The translations under genes were made by a program, and so were the position numbers. The notes below the pieces were generated by a model that was given only the letters and a program-made list of their open reading frames with translations, was not told the DNA's origin and did not search any database. Source: Prunella strophiata (Eukaryota; Chordata; Aves; Passeriformes; Prunellidae). From it: a DNA stretch of 64,000 nucleotides. The stretch is from contig JAZBQD010000015.1 of assembly GCA_036583965.1 (NCBI GenBank), positions 89,887,809-89,951,808 of the forward strand, in the 5' to 3' direction. Shown here piece after piece: positions 1 to 9,996 of the stretch. How positions within the stretch are numbered: the first letter of the stretch is position 1; every line of letters starts with the position of its first letter.

Positions 1-3000
1 CACTTCTGCCTTACGTGGCTTTGGGCCCCCAAAGCTATGCCCAGCAGGCCACAAATAACACATACTTTTAAAAGAACCCCAGAAACAGTGAAAAACTTTT
101 AGCTCTACTGAGCCTTGCTTTTTCAGAAATGTCTTCCCAAGAAAAAGCAAGTAGAAACTTTCCTCTGTTTATGATTCTTCCTGTGCCTGTAGCACCACTA
201 CTTAAGACAACCTCACTGCAGAAGCACACTTTGCCTGTCCATGCCTACAAAGAGAGGTGGAAATACTCTCTGTATGAACACATCGGTGTCTGACTGCTAT
301 AAAAGAAGTGTTAGCTGAACACACTGCATTCCTACTCTTCATAATTTCAAGAGCTTTTTTTTTTTTTTAAATTTGCCTATTTCCCATGTCCCTGTATGGT
401 TCTGTATTTTAGAAGGAGGGACAAAAGAACTGATTAGGTCATATAATTTGATGACAAATAAGAACTTTGGGATGTGGAACAGTGGGAGAAATATGTCAGC
501 CCAAATTTTTCTGGACCGAAGTAAAAATGTTTATTATTTTAAAGTGAGCTGCACAGGAAAGGTGTGCTTTCCCAAAAAGTCTAAAACTTACCCCAACAAT
601 TACTGAGATCTTCCTCTATGTGGGTTGCATAAATAATCTGCAGAGTATAATATTTAATGTAAGGAGTTGAGCTGTTTACATAAGGTTGAGTTGCACTGGA
701 GCATGTACTGCACTGGTAGAAATACTGCCTGTGTTTGCTGAATGAAACAATAGAGGACTTTTCAACCAATGCCTCTGCTGAGTGTGAGGGAATTAGGCCT
801 TTGCTTCTTCCAGTGCCTACAAAGTACAGAGTGTCTGCATCCCTTATAAAGTCACCAATGTCTCCAATTCTAAGAAAGCCTTTAAAGTCTCTTCGGTTCT
901 AGTTTGTATTCTCTTCGGTTTTTGTTTTCCTCCCACACTTCCCCTCCAAGCTTCCTTTTGCATGTTAGTGCCAAAACAGAACAAGAAAAGAGAGAAAAGT
1001 GTTCCAAAACTGGCATTTAATTATTTCAGATTTTTTTTTGTAAATGCATTTTATAAGTTTTGGTGTGTGTTCCTTCTACTAAAAAGATTTACTAATCCCT
1101 CTGGAATGAAAATTATTCAAAAAATGTCAATTCAAAGTTATTCTGAGGAGTAATTAGCAACCTTAGCCAGCTCTTAGAAATATCTGTTTAGGACAAATCC
1201 TTCTGCACAAAACTTTCTACTGACCTATTGTGTCCGCAGTTCTGACCTTGGACAGATAGATACTCTGTTCACTGGTGGTCTCTACAGTCAAGCAGCCATT
1301 AATCTAGTGTAAACATTAATATTTTTGTAAAATATTATCTCCCCTCAAAAAAAAAAAAAAATGTTATGATTCTGTGATTTGCAAAGGCCTAAACTTAGTT
1401 AAAATCACGACAACATTGTTTATGGCTTAATTACAGAGTTGTTTCCCTGCAACAATCAGGTATTATTCCCACAGAACTTCCTGGCTGTCCTTGGCTCTGC
1501 CTTGAAAGAGAACACACCCTCCATGAGGCAGAGATGCAAGAGTAAACATTTGGCAGGGGTACATTCCTTTTCGACCTGCTCCCTCTGTGCTCAGTCAAGG
1601 ATTTTATTTTATCAAAGGTATTGTATTCCTTCCAATGAACCTGAACACTCTGCTGTCTTACTGACATCAATCTGGCAGTTTCCATGTGAATGATATCTGT
1701 GTCATTCCCACCTAGAGGAACTGTCCGTAAAAGTGATCAGTGGCATCAGTTTCCAAACAGACTGAAGACAAAGGCTTGTCTCACTTATAAGGCATTTTCC
1801 AACATGACAGTTGTCAAAGTGCCTATCTCCCAGCGTCTAGTGTGTGCTTTGTTTTCATTTTTAAGTGAACTCCAGTCAAAGCATTGATATGCATGCATAC
1901 TGTATACAAAACTGCCTATGAAAAGGACCCTTTTCTTCCAGCCTCCCTGGGTTTCACGGAAGGTGATTTCAGCTGCATGCACAGAGGAAACCAGGCTGGG
2001 ATCAAACAATTTCATCTGTGCCCCAGAAATTTCCACTTTTTAAATGCTGAGGGTAGAAATGGCCACTTTTTTTTTTCAGGGCTGCATTGTAGTATTCTGC
2101 AAAAGGCAGGAATTCAGAGCTTAGCTACATTTGGGAAGCCAAAGCATTACTTTAATGGAAGAAGTGATCAAATTAGCCAAAGAAACCTAACTATGACAGA
2201 TGCCATCTCGACTGAGCAGTTTACAATTTACTACCACAGAAGAAGCGCAGAGGAAGGTGAATACTGACAAAAGAGCATTCTTTTCCAAGCTAACTGCTTT
2301 TGAGATGAATGTCAGCTCCTTACTTTATAATGAGACATATCTATAAATCCTTTATGCAAGAGGTTAATAGGAGCTGGCAGTCTCTTGACTCGGTGCAGTT
2401 CGTTCAGTGCTACAAGGGAAGAAGCATGGCCAGCACGTCGACAGAAATGAGCCTAAGTGCCAGGAGTCAAAACTGGTATCCCCCACAGTGATTAGATGGC
2501 ACATTTGATATATGCCAGAGCAGGACAACTGACAGATAGCTGTGTGGAGGTGGCAAGCCCTTATATATAGTAACTACTTCAGCTCCTTAGAACTGAGCTA
2601 TCCCAATAGCTGCATATGTTTTTTTAAGAAGCCCTAAAAACCTACAGCCAACCACTGTAATGAATTCAGGGGGTAGTTTAATGGAAATCTCAAGAAGGAA
2701 TGTAATTAGATGAAGTCAATTAGGCTGCTTGGGGATTTCTAGCTGCTGTTGTTGCTATCTGGGAACCCTAATAGGACGATTAGGATTAACTGAAATCAGC
2801 CTGATTGATTAGGGCATATAAACCTACATATGCCAAATTCCAGGGGGACGGTGTGCTTGAGCTTGAATCCATCTGGAGCTATGAGTCAGGAGCATGAGTT
2901 TACTTTGCTGGCCTTGGAGAAAGCGACAGATCAAGACTGCATATACACAACACGCAAAGCCAGGCGGTGACACAAAAAGGCTGCTAGGGAAAGGACTGAT

Positions 3001-5997
3001 TTTATCTCTTACGGCGCTGTATGTGAAGGCCATCCAGTCTATCCTGAGGAAGTGAGATTAATACTAAGAAAATCTTTTCCTTTAAAAAAAAAATGTGTGT
3101 ATAACAAAATATATCTGTGTATCCTTTGTACAGCTTTTTAGGCTCAAGTCCTTAGTATGACTGTGAAATTCCCAGGAAGTCAGAATTACGTTATTACTGC
3201 AGTTCTGTTAATTTCAGAACCAAATTTGAAAACATGAATTCAAAAGTGCAAGAAAAAACTGTCAGTGAGTAAATCTTGACACTTCTGTGTCATGGGTTGA
3301 GCACACAAATGCTTATTTGCATACATTTAAAATCCAATCTATGCCGTGCAGGGAAACCCCACCTGCAACCTTCTTAGAGGGCAGCTGAGTTATCGTGGCT
3401 GTATTTGTTGTAGAGAAAGATCCTTATGGACACTAAAGAGTTTCAGGAATAAAGGCTGGGGAAAGAGGGGAGTTGAGGGGGGAGTGCAGAGAAGAAGAGA
3501 GGGGACAGACCAGATCTCTGTTATTCAAAAAAGCTGCTCTAAAGCAAGGTAAAACAGTGCAGGCAGGAGCCTAAGGGATCTGATCCCAGTCATTACCACT
3601 CATGCGAGGGAGAGGATATGTCAAGGGTAGGGAACGTCTTGGGGGACCTGCAATATGGTAACTCACTTTCAGCTAAGTGGAGAACAACAGCTTTAGCTGT
3701 ACAGTTTAATAACAGGCTAGGCCACTTTGTGCACCGGCAGGGCTGTTAATGCACAGTAGTCTGCCTTTCATTGTTAGGAGAGGAACCCCGCAGCTCCCAT
3801 TTGACAGCCAGGAGTAAAATTATTTTGCCGCTAACATTTCTCTTTGGCATGAGGCAGTGGGGTTGCGCATTGCACTCATCCTGCCTGCAGCTCCCTGCAC
3901 CTGCAGCTCCCTCCTCACAACACAGGAAGGTTCCCATGGGCTTGGAAGCAAGGGATTTTTGCTTTCCTCCTGTGGCTCTCATGCTATACAGCTCTATTTG
4001 GGTGGCATACCCGCCTGTGTACCATGGCTGCCAGCTGTGGAGTGCTGTGCAGCATCCTGGAGTGCCTCCAATGGTATTTTGAACAATTAGTAACCAGCCC
4101 GGCATGATCATATCCTAATGAATTGCTGAACTGCTTTCTTCTGGTTGAATACTGGGCTAAATGCTGAAAGAAAGTGGACACCTGCAGATTGTATTGGCCA
4201 AGACCTGTCAGTGAGAATTTGCCTGAGTTAGGACCACAGGACTTGCCTCAAACCTTCCCAAATGTGTCCCATATTGACCTTAATATTGTTAATTTCTCTT
4301 ACTGTTTTAGGAAGCATGCTTCATGCAAGCATCCCACAGCAAGTCAAAGAAACAGAGGCCCCTATCATAACACCAAATGCCACAATCACTAAATGGCACT
4401 CTCCTTAGTTACCTGTTGACCCGTGAAAACATTTGTCTTCCATTAACTGGGCTTTATTAGGAAATGACAGGGAGAAGAGGATTTTCCCCAGTACCACCAC
4501 TTTGCCCATACTATTAATAATCCAACTCACATATTCAAAAATCCAGTGTAAATCTTCCAAGAGAAAAGTCATTAGAAAAAACAGATTACTCAGAGAAAAA
4601 TGTTTTAATTTATCCAATATTTTTTGTATCTCTTGCTCTATTTTTCGACCTCTTTATCAATACCTTAATTTTAATGGTTATAAAAATGCTACTGGACACT
4701 CTTGAATTAATTTTATGCAAAGTACTTGCTTCACTGCAAAATACTTTATAATATTCCCAGTAAAAACCTTAACATAAAATTTGGTGAAAATTATAAAAAG
4801 AAATCTCCTTTAAATGCCGCTCAATAGAATTATTTTGCTATCATCCCCTAACAAGCGAGAAATCTTTTTCCTTTTCATAAATGTTTCATATCCATGGGTC
4901 TGACTTGGCAGTAGGTGCAATTATACAGGTAATTCTTTTAGTGAAACAGATCACCTCTGACAGAAGATACCAATATGTTTTGTCTTCTACAGCAAATCAG
5001 TTATAACTGACTGGGGCATCTGCTAACAGAGATCTTCTTTGTGCTGCCTTTTTGGTGTGCTATAATACTTTTCATAATCTATTTTTAATTTTTTTCTTAT
5101 TGTACCTGGTTTCCTGGAAGATTTAATCTGTATCAGAAACAGTTTGACTCTTCATTTTTCATTCTAGTTTCAAAAACTAAAATCACCATATTTCGTGCAG
5201 TTAATGTCATTTTTGTTCACAGCGAATCCCAGTATCTGAAAATTCTGGATAAGGAAGAGAGACTGCAGCCAGCACTTGCTTCTGTTGCTAGACCATTTCA
5301 CAGCTTCTTTCATATGCTGTAAGTTTTCACAAGATTTGATAGAAAGTCTGTGAGACTTGGGGGGAAAAATACAGGATTGTTTTTAACATGGTGGCATTTG
5401 ACCAAACAGGAAGGAGGAGGAGGGGGAATGTGAAAGTCAAAAGTGTAATAGAGGCTGGAAATTCTTGAACAGATGTAGCAGGTGTAAACATGTTTCCTTA
5501 TTTTGGTTCCTGGATTTAACATCCTCCTACAAGACTTCAGTGTGCTCAGAAAAAAGGTTATATGTGCAGATGGTAAACTGCTAAAATGCCCAGAAGGTTC
5601 AAACTCATCTGTGCTTGTGAAGACAGGGAGAATTTCCCATCGTCTGACTCACAGGTGTTTGGAGCACTCCGAGTCAGAGGCAGGTTCAGCAGTGCTTCAC
5701 TTAAGAAATGCCTTCGGTTGTGTGCTGGAAACGTGCAGGCTCTTTCTCTAGTGATGTCCAAGTGGCTAAGAGCATTAGGAGAGCTCTCTGGAGCAAGGAG
5801 GTGGGGAGAGACTTTTTGGCATGTGGTCCACACAGTCATTACAAATTGAGGCTCTGGGCTGTTGCTGTCCCTGGGCTGCTGCTCTCTCTTCCTGACACAT
5901 TGCACTGCCTCGGGTCACTGCCTCGCTGCTTGCCTGCCCATTGTAGTTTTGATCATACATTCCCTTTTGGCACAGGACGATTATTTTCTGCATTCTG
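1..5997. other. Non-coding AT-rich stretch, no gene seen
   Basis: Six kilobases with only short chance ORFs (at most about 127 codons), none with a domain, signal peptide or codon pattern I recognise. It holds a T14 run (355-368), an A15 run (1347-1361), a 16-nt unit repeated once and partly again around 3884-3912, and a G-rich stretch at 3458-3505. The homeodomain-type motif cluster near 2.7 kb is listed separately. Intergenic or intronic DNA is the simplest reading. Confidence 0.75.
2697..2816. promoter_or_regulatory. Candidate regulatory element rich in homeodomain-type ATTA/GATTA motifs
   Basis: About 120 bp carries repeated cores that homeodomain proteins bind: TAATTAG near 2704, CAATTAGG near 2718, CCTAATAGG near 2767, GATTAGGATTAAC near 2779 and GATTGATTAGGG near 2803. 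A TEAD-like GGAATGT lies at the left edge. GGATTA and its complement are the known preference of OTX/PITX-class proteins, and TAATTA of the Antennapedia/Prd-like class. Motif density is seen directly. Enhancer function is inference, and AT-rich DNA gives such motifs by chance. Confidence 0.25.
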
Positions 5998-6500
5998 CTA
6001 GGTCCTCTTCCCGTTTGTCCCTATTAGTCTGTGGCCAGCACAGGAGCGAAAAGAAGCAGGTGTCTTAAACGCTTGGCTGACACGCTGGAATGGGGACACA
6101 CCGGGGACAGCTCTGGCTGTGCGAGCAGCGCTCACAGCACGCTCTGACCGGCCGTGCTCAGCACTGACAAGCAGCGAGGAAGCAGGGGCCTGCCTCTGAA
6201 AGTCCTGCTTGTTATTAGTGACAAACACACCTGTCAGCTTGTGTGGAGGGAACGACGATGACACCACCAAAGGTGGGTAAAGAATGGGCACTGCCTCCGT
6301 GGGTTCGTTCTCAACCCAGCACTGCCCCTAGACTCTGTCCAGGCCACCCCACCTGTCTCCATCACCGTGTCCAGCTGAGGCCACCCCACCTCCATGTCAG
6401 CTGTCCCCACGCCCGTGATGGCTGGCTCCTCGTCTCCAGCCGTTAAATTGGTTGTGTCAGCTGAACAGCTGGCCCTGAGCACGACGGACAGCCTGAACCA
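5998..6500. promoter_or_regulatory. Weak CpG-rich cluster
   Basis: By eye about 22 CpG dinucleotides occur in these 500 bases, densest at 6121-6180, against a window that is otherwise strongly CpG-poor. Base composition is GC-rich compared with both flanks. It could be a minor CpG island, an outlying part of the island at 8.2-9.2 kb later separated by the CR1 between them, or a GC-rich old repeat. No TATA box, exon or conserved reading frame was recognised; the open frames here look like chance. Confidence 0.3.
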
Positions 6501-6713
6501 GCATCCCTCCAAATGTGCTGCAGGGTCAGAAAGAGCCTGCCAGCACCTCCCTGAGGAGCAGCTGGCTCAGTCCGAATCTAGGTGAGATGCAAGCTGTGCT
6601 GATGGAAAGAGGAGAAACAGTTGCCCACCACTTCCTCCTCCAGCACCTCTCTAATATCACCAGGATCTTAAGTAAGTATCAAACCCATCTGCCAGACTCA
6701 TACACTAGGAAGG

Positions 6714-7707
6714 GGTTGAACAGCAAGGTGGCAAACTTGTGGGTGACATGACGTTATTTATGGTAGCAAAAACATGGCACATGACAAAAACATCATCTCA
6801 TGATACTGAGTAATTGGATGATAAAACAGAGAAAAGGCAACATAGATATGTGTACTGTAATGCCAGTGGGCAAAGCAAACTTTACATACAGAGCTGAGGG
6901 TGCTGGACTCACTGTTAGCTCTCAGAGAAGAAATCCTTGAAGAGCTGTGAAATCTAGACATATTTATGAAAATGCCAGATCCATTCTCAGCAGTGTTCAA
7001 AAAAGTAAATCAAATTTTAAATTTAGTATGGAAGAAACAAAGCTAAAAACACTGCTGCATTCTGATATAAATACATCTGATGTGCCTACACCCTGAAAAT
7101 GGTGTGGCTCAAGCCTGCTAGCTCCAAAATGGTAAGACTAGGGCCAGAGGAAGGTCCAGGCTGTGACATGGCTTCTGTACTGGGATTTCATAGTAGATGA
7201 AGAATACATATCTGAAAAATCAAAATGTGAGGGAGGACATGAGAGAAATCTGTAAAATCATGAATGGCACTGAGAAGGCAAATAGGGAATGATTGTAATT
7301 GACTCTCATACCACAAGAACTAGGAGCATCAGATGAAATTATTAGGAGGCCTGTTCAAAACAAACAAAATAAGGGCTCTTTTTAAACCCTGCTTTGTTGG
7401 AGTGTGCCACTAATTGTCACAGGATGCTGCAATGTCAAAAATTGATATGGGTTCAAAAAGCAATTACACAAATTCATGGAAGCAAAAATCCATCAAGGGC
7501 TATTAAATTTAAAGATACCACATCTGTCTCAGGGAAGTCCCTGAGCCACAGCTTGCTGGAGTTTGGGACAGCATGCCAGGGAACTATCATTGTGTGCTTA
7601 CCCCTCTCTTATGCTGTTCCCCAGGCATCAGCTGTTGTTTATGTTTGAGACAGGCTATTGGGCTGGATGGACTTGTCTCAACCAGCATGGCTGTTCTTAT
7701 GTTTGGA
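6714..7707 (+). mobile_element. Ancient CR1 LINE, 3' region (about 1 kb, degraded)
   Basis: The segment follows the order of the 3' part of the old amniote CR1 type, also common in turtles and crocodilians. It starts with the end of ORF2 (AGGTGGCAAAC near 6726) and continues through the block with CCTACACCCTGAA near 7086, the GGAGGACATGAGAGAAATCT block near 7232, ACAAGAACTAGGAGCATCAG near 7313, and TTCAAAACAAACAAAATAAG. It ends in GAGACAGGCTATTGGGCTGG near 7648 and the terminal TTCTTATG at 7695. Many substitutions and small indels break every frame, so it is far older than the CR1 at 9.3 kb. The 5' part is missing, as usual for CR1. Family assignment is from memory of the consensus. Confidence 0.75.
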
Positions 7708-8221
7708 TGCCAGGAAATTAATTTTTCCACATCCAGTCTGTCGGAAATGATGCCCTTTCTTTCATACAAGGACTTGTGTAGGGTGATTTGGGAATTTGTT
7801 AACTCTAGATTACTTTAATCACCTGTAATAGGATTTGAAGACTGAGGCAACACAGACAGTGCTCTGAGCAGGATTTGGTAGCACATCTCCAAAGCATGAG
7901 AAAAAGCAGGGGGTACAGGTTTCACTGCTCTTAGACTCCCTCCACATGTTAATTCCAGACCCAGTGCCCACTCTTCAAAGCCTGAGTAGCCAGGGCTTCA
8001 CTCATCAATCAGAAATCTTAGATACATTTGGAGGTCCCACTTCTGTGGCACTGGAGCAAACTGCAGAGGCTTATGAGAGCCTAAACCCTCACCATCAGCC
8101 TGCGCCAGACAATGGAAGTTTTCCTCCTTATTTATTTATAATGTAGATACATTCTAAGATGAAGCCTAGACTTCCTTTAGCATTTCACCATTCACTAAGC
8201 TGTGACCTGTTCCTATGGGCA
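7708..8221. other. Unique sequence between old CR1 and CpG island
   Basis: About 500 bases with no recognisable gene, repeat or RNA. The sequence changes from AT-rich to CpG-rich towards the right end, where the island begins. Confidence 0.6.
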
Positions 8222-9190
8222 GCCACTCCACGATGCCGTTTAACACACGAACACGGGATTGCAGATCCATTTTTCCGTGGCGGCCCATGGCTCCTTTGCA
8301 GGCTGCTGGCTGAGGTGAGCCTGGAGGGGCAGTGGCAACGCTGGGCGAGCACCACGGTACACACAGCGGAAGATTCGCCTTTCCCGTCCATTATCTTCAA
8401 CAGATAATGGCCGCAGAGCCCCGATCCTGCAATCCCGCACTCCGCAGGCGTGCAAAGCCCACGCAGATCCTGCAGATTTTGCCTGCAGGAGGCCGGTATT
8501 GATCAGCTTTCGTGAGAAAGCCGTGCCGGGAGACAACGGGCCCTGTCCGCCTGGCAGCTACCGCCGTTCCACAGCCTTCTGACTTTTAAAGGTGGGCTGT
8601 GAATTCCGTAAACTAACAACAACAGCAGCAGCAGCAACAACCACAACGGCTTCTTTTTTTAAATTTTTATTATTATCATTATTATTCTTACTACTACAGC
8701 AGCTGCCGAAGGAGGGAGGGCCGCAGCCCGGCCGCCCCGGCGCCGCCGCCCCCCGCCGCCTCCAGGGGGAGCCCGGCGGCCGCGCCTCCGCCGCCTCAGG
8801 GGCCGGGGGCCGCGCCGAGGAGGGCAGGCGGGATCCATCCCTTACCTTAAAAAAAAATACCTCCCTCCCTGTTAAAAAAAAGCTCTTTCCTTTCCTTAAG
8901 GCCTGGGGAGAAAGCGCCTCTTCAGCTTCCTTGCCCCAAGCACCCATCCTCGCCCCAGGCATCCCTCATTGCCCCGAAGGTCCCACTTGCAGCCAACACG
9001 CCTTCGTTGCCAGCGATTTCAAGTGCGCCCCAGAGCAGTTCTCTCTCGGGGTGTTTTTGCGGGAATCTTGACGTGTTGCGGAGGTGTTTGTTGTCAGGGG
9101 GAGGCAGGGTGAGGCTGCGGAATGGGCGGAACGTTTCTCCAGCTCTCCGAGGTGGTGTGGGTTATCCTCCCCCGCGCCCCATCACCGAAA
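8222..9190. promoter_or_regulatory. CpG island, likely promoter or first-exon region
   Basis: About 70 CpG dinucleotides by eye in under 1 kb, with the core at 8700-8830 almost wholly made of GCC/CGG runs. The rest of the 64 kb, apart from the weak cluster at 6.0-6.5 kb, has only scattered CpGs. In vertebrates such islands usually mark promoters kept unmethylated in the germ line. No recognised coding exon lies in it. The longest frames (8592-9071 on + and 8558-8962 on -) are low-complexity products of trinucleotide repeats and GC-rich DNA. Transcription direction cannot be told: no clear TATA box is seen. A splice-acceptor-like signal lies just to the right on the + strand. It could serve a gene outside the window, a lncRNA, or a distal alternative promoter. 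Confidence 0.65.
8615..8690. repeat. Compound trinucleotide repeats (AAC/AGC then ATT)
   Basis: An interrupted AAC-AGC-AAC trinucleotide run (8615-8647) is followed after about 20 bases by an interrupted ATT run (8667-8690), inside the CpG island. On the minus strand the first run would encode alternating Val/Ala-type homopolymers and the second Asn-rich residues, which explains the odd low-complexity minus-strand ORF here. Likely length-variable between individuals. Confidence 0.85.
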
Positions 9191-9219
9191 AGAGGTTACA
9201 GGCTCAGACATCAAGTGTC

Positions 9220-9270
9220 TTTTTTTTTTTTCTTTCTTTTTTTTTTTCTTCCTTTTTTTCGTTTTTTTCC
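9220..9270 (+). repeat. Polypyrimidine tract ending in splice-acceptor-like CAG
   Basis: About 50 bases, almost all T with scattered C (one G), end in TTTTTTTCCAG at 9262-9272. It may be a simple T-rich repeat. Its end fits a strong + strand 3' splice site, which is discussed as a finding. Confidence 0.8.
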
Positions 9271-9322
9271 AGTCAGTTTTTGCCACATCGTTGTAGGTAA
9301 ATATTGGAGGGAGAGTAAGTTG

Positions 9323-9829
9323 CTAAGTATTAGTAGCAGTTCAAAGGGGGACCAGCAGGATGATCAGAGGACTGGAACACTTCTCCTGCGAGGAAAGGCT
9401 GAGAGAGCTGGGGCTTGTTCAGCCTGGGAAAGAGAAGGCTCCAAGGAGACTTAACAGCATCTTCCTTTATGATACCTTTGTAGCACCTTTAGTACCTAAT
9501 GGGGGCCTCCAAGAAAGCTGGATAGGGACTTTTGACAAGAGCATGTAGTGATAGAACAAGGGGGAATGTGAATGGCTTTAAACTGAAGGATGGTGGTTTT
9601 AGATTGTTTATTAGGAAGAAAATGTATACTGTGAGGATGGGGAGGCACTGGCACAGGTTGCCCAGAGAAGATGTGGATGCCCCATCCCTGGAAGCGTTCA
9701 AGGCCAGGTTGGATGGGGCTCTGAGCAACCTGGGCTAGTGGAAGGTGTCCATGCCCATGGCAGAGGGGTTGCAGCTAGATGATCTTTAAGGTCCCTTCCA
9801 ACCCAAACCATTTTATGATTCTATGAAAT
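9323..9829 (+). mobile_element. CR1 LINE 3' end, 5'-truncated
   Basis: A clear avian CR1 3' end. Recognisable blocks in order are GATGATCAGAGGACTGGAAC near 9359, GAGAGAGCTGGGGCTTGTTC near 9401, AGCCTGGGAAAGAGAAGG, CCTAATGGGGGCCTCCAAGA near 9495, GCCCCATCCCTGGAAGCG near 9679 and AAGGCCAGGTTGGATGGGGC near 9701. It ends in GATGATCTTTAAGGTCCC and the ATTCTATGA octamer at 9818-9827. Divergence is modest, so it is much younger than the CR1 at 6.7 kb. About 30 bases near 9451-9487 do not fit the family and look like a local insertion. No target-site duplication was looked for, as CR1 rarely makes one. Confidence 0.92.
9532..9738 (+). pseudogene. CR1 ORF2 carboxy-terminal remnant
   Basis: This open frame covers the last part of CR1 ORF2, the reverse transcriptase/endonuclease polyprotein of the LINE, downstream of the RT domain. 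The end of the family is readable as HRLPREDVDAPSLEAFKARL followed by the usual DGAL-N-LG and the natural stop. The catalytic endonuclease and RT parts are absent, so no activity is possible. Upstream pieces of the same protein lie in another frame at about 9355-9450, so a frameshift separates them. This is transposon debris and not a host gene. Confidence 0.7.
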
Positions 9830-9934
9830 AAGTAAAACTACAGAATTAGTATTATGAGATGATTAGGTTTGCTCAGGTGTCTGATATAGGGTGTTGGGGC
9901 CTGTTTTACTGCTGGGAAAGCTTGGGTGGTAACA

Positions 9935-9996
9935 GATAAATTCTGTGATCTTAGTGGCCTTTTCCAACCTTTACAATTCTATAATTCTGTGATTTT
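9935..9996 (+). mobile_element. Second, older CR1-type 3' tail
   Basis: After a 100-base gap from the tail at 9829, the pattern TGATCTTAGTGGCCTTTTCC (near 9947) AACC followed by ATTCTATAATTCTGTGAT (about 9977-9994) matches another CR1 3' end subtype. Either the 9323-9829 element landed inside an older copy or two copies inserted close together. Body sequence to the left is too decayed to bound. Confidence 0.5.

Noticed and set aside
8558..8962. 134-codon minus-strand ORF across the CpG island
   Set aside because: Composition is driven by trinucleotide and GCC repeats (Val/Ala and Asn runs, Pro/Arg/Gly core); no domain and no convincing start.
8592..9071. 159-codon plus-strand ORF across the CpG island
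   Set aside because: Same low-complexity origin on the other strand. GC-rich DNA has few stop codons, so long chance frames are expected.
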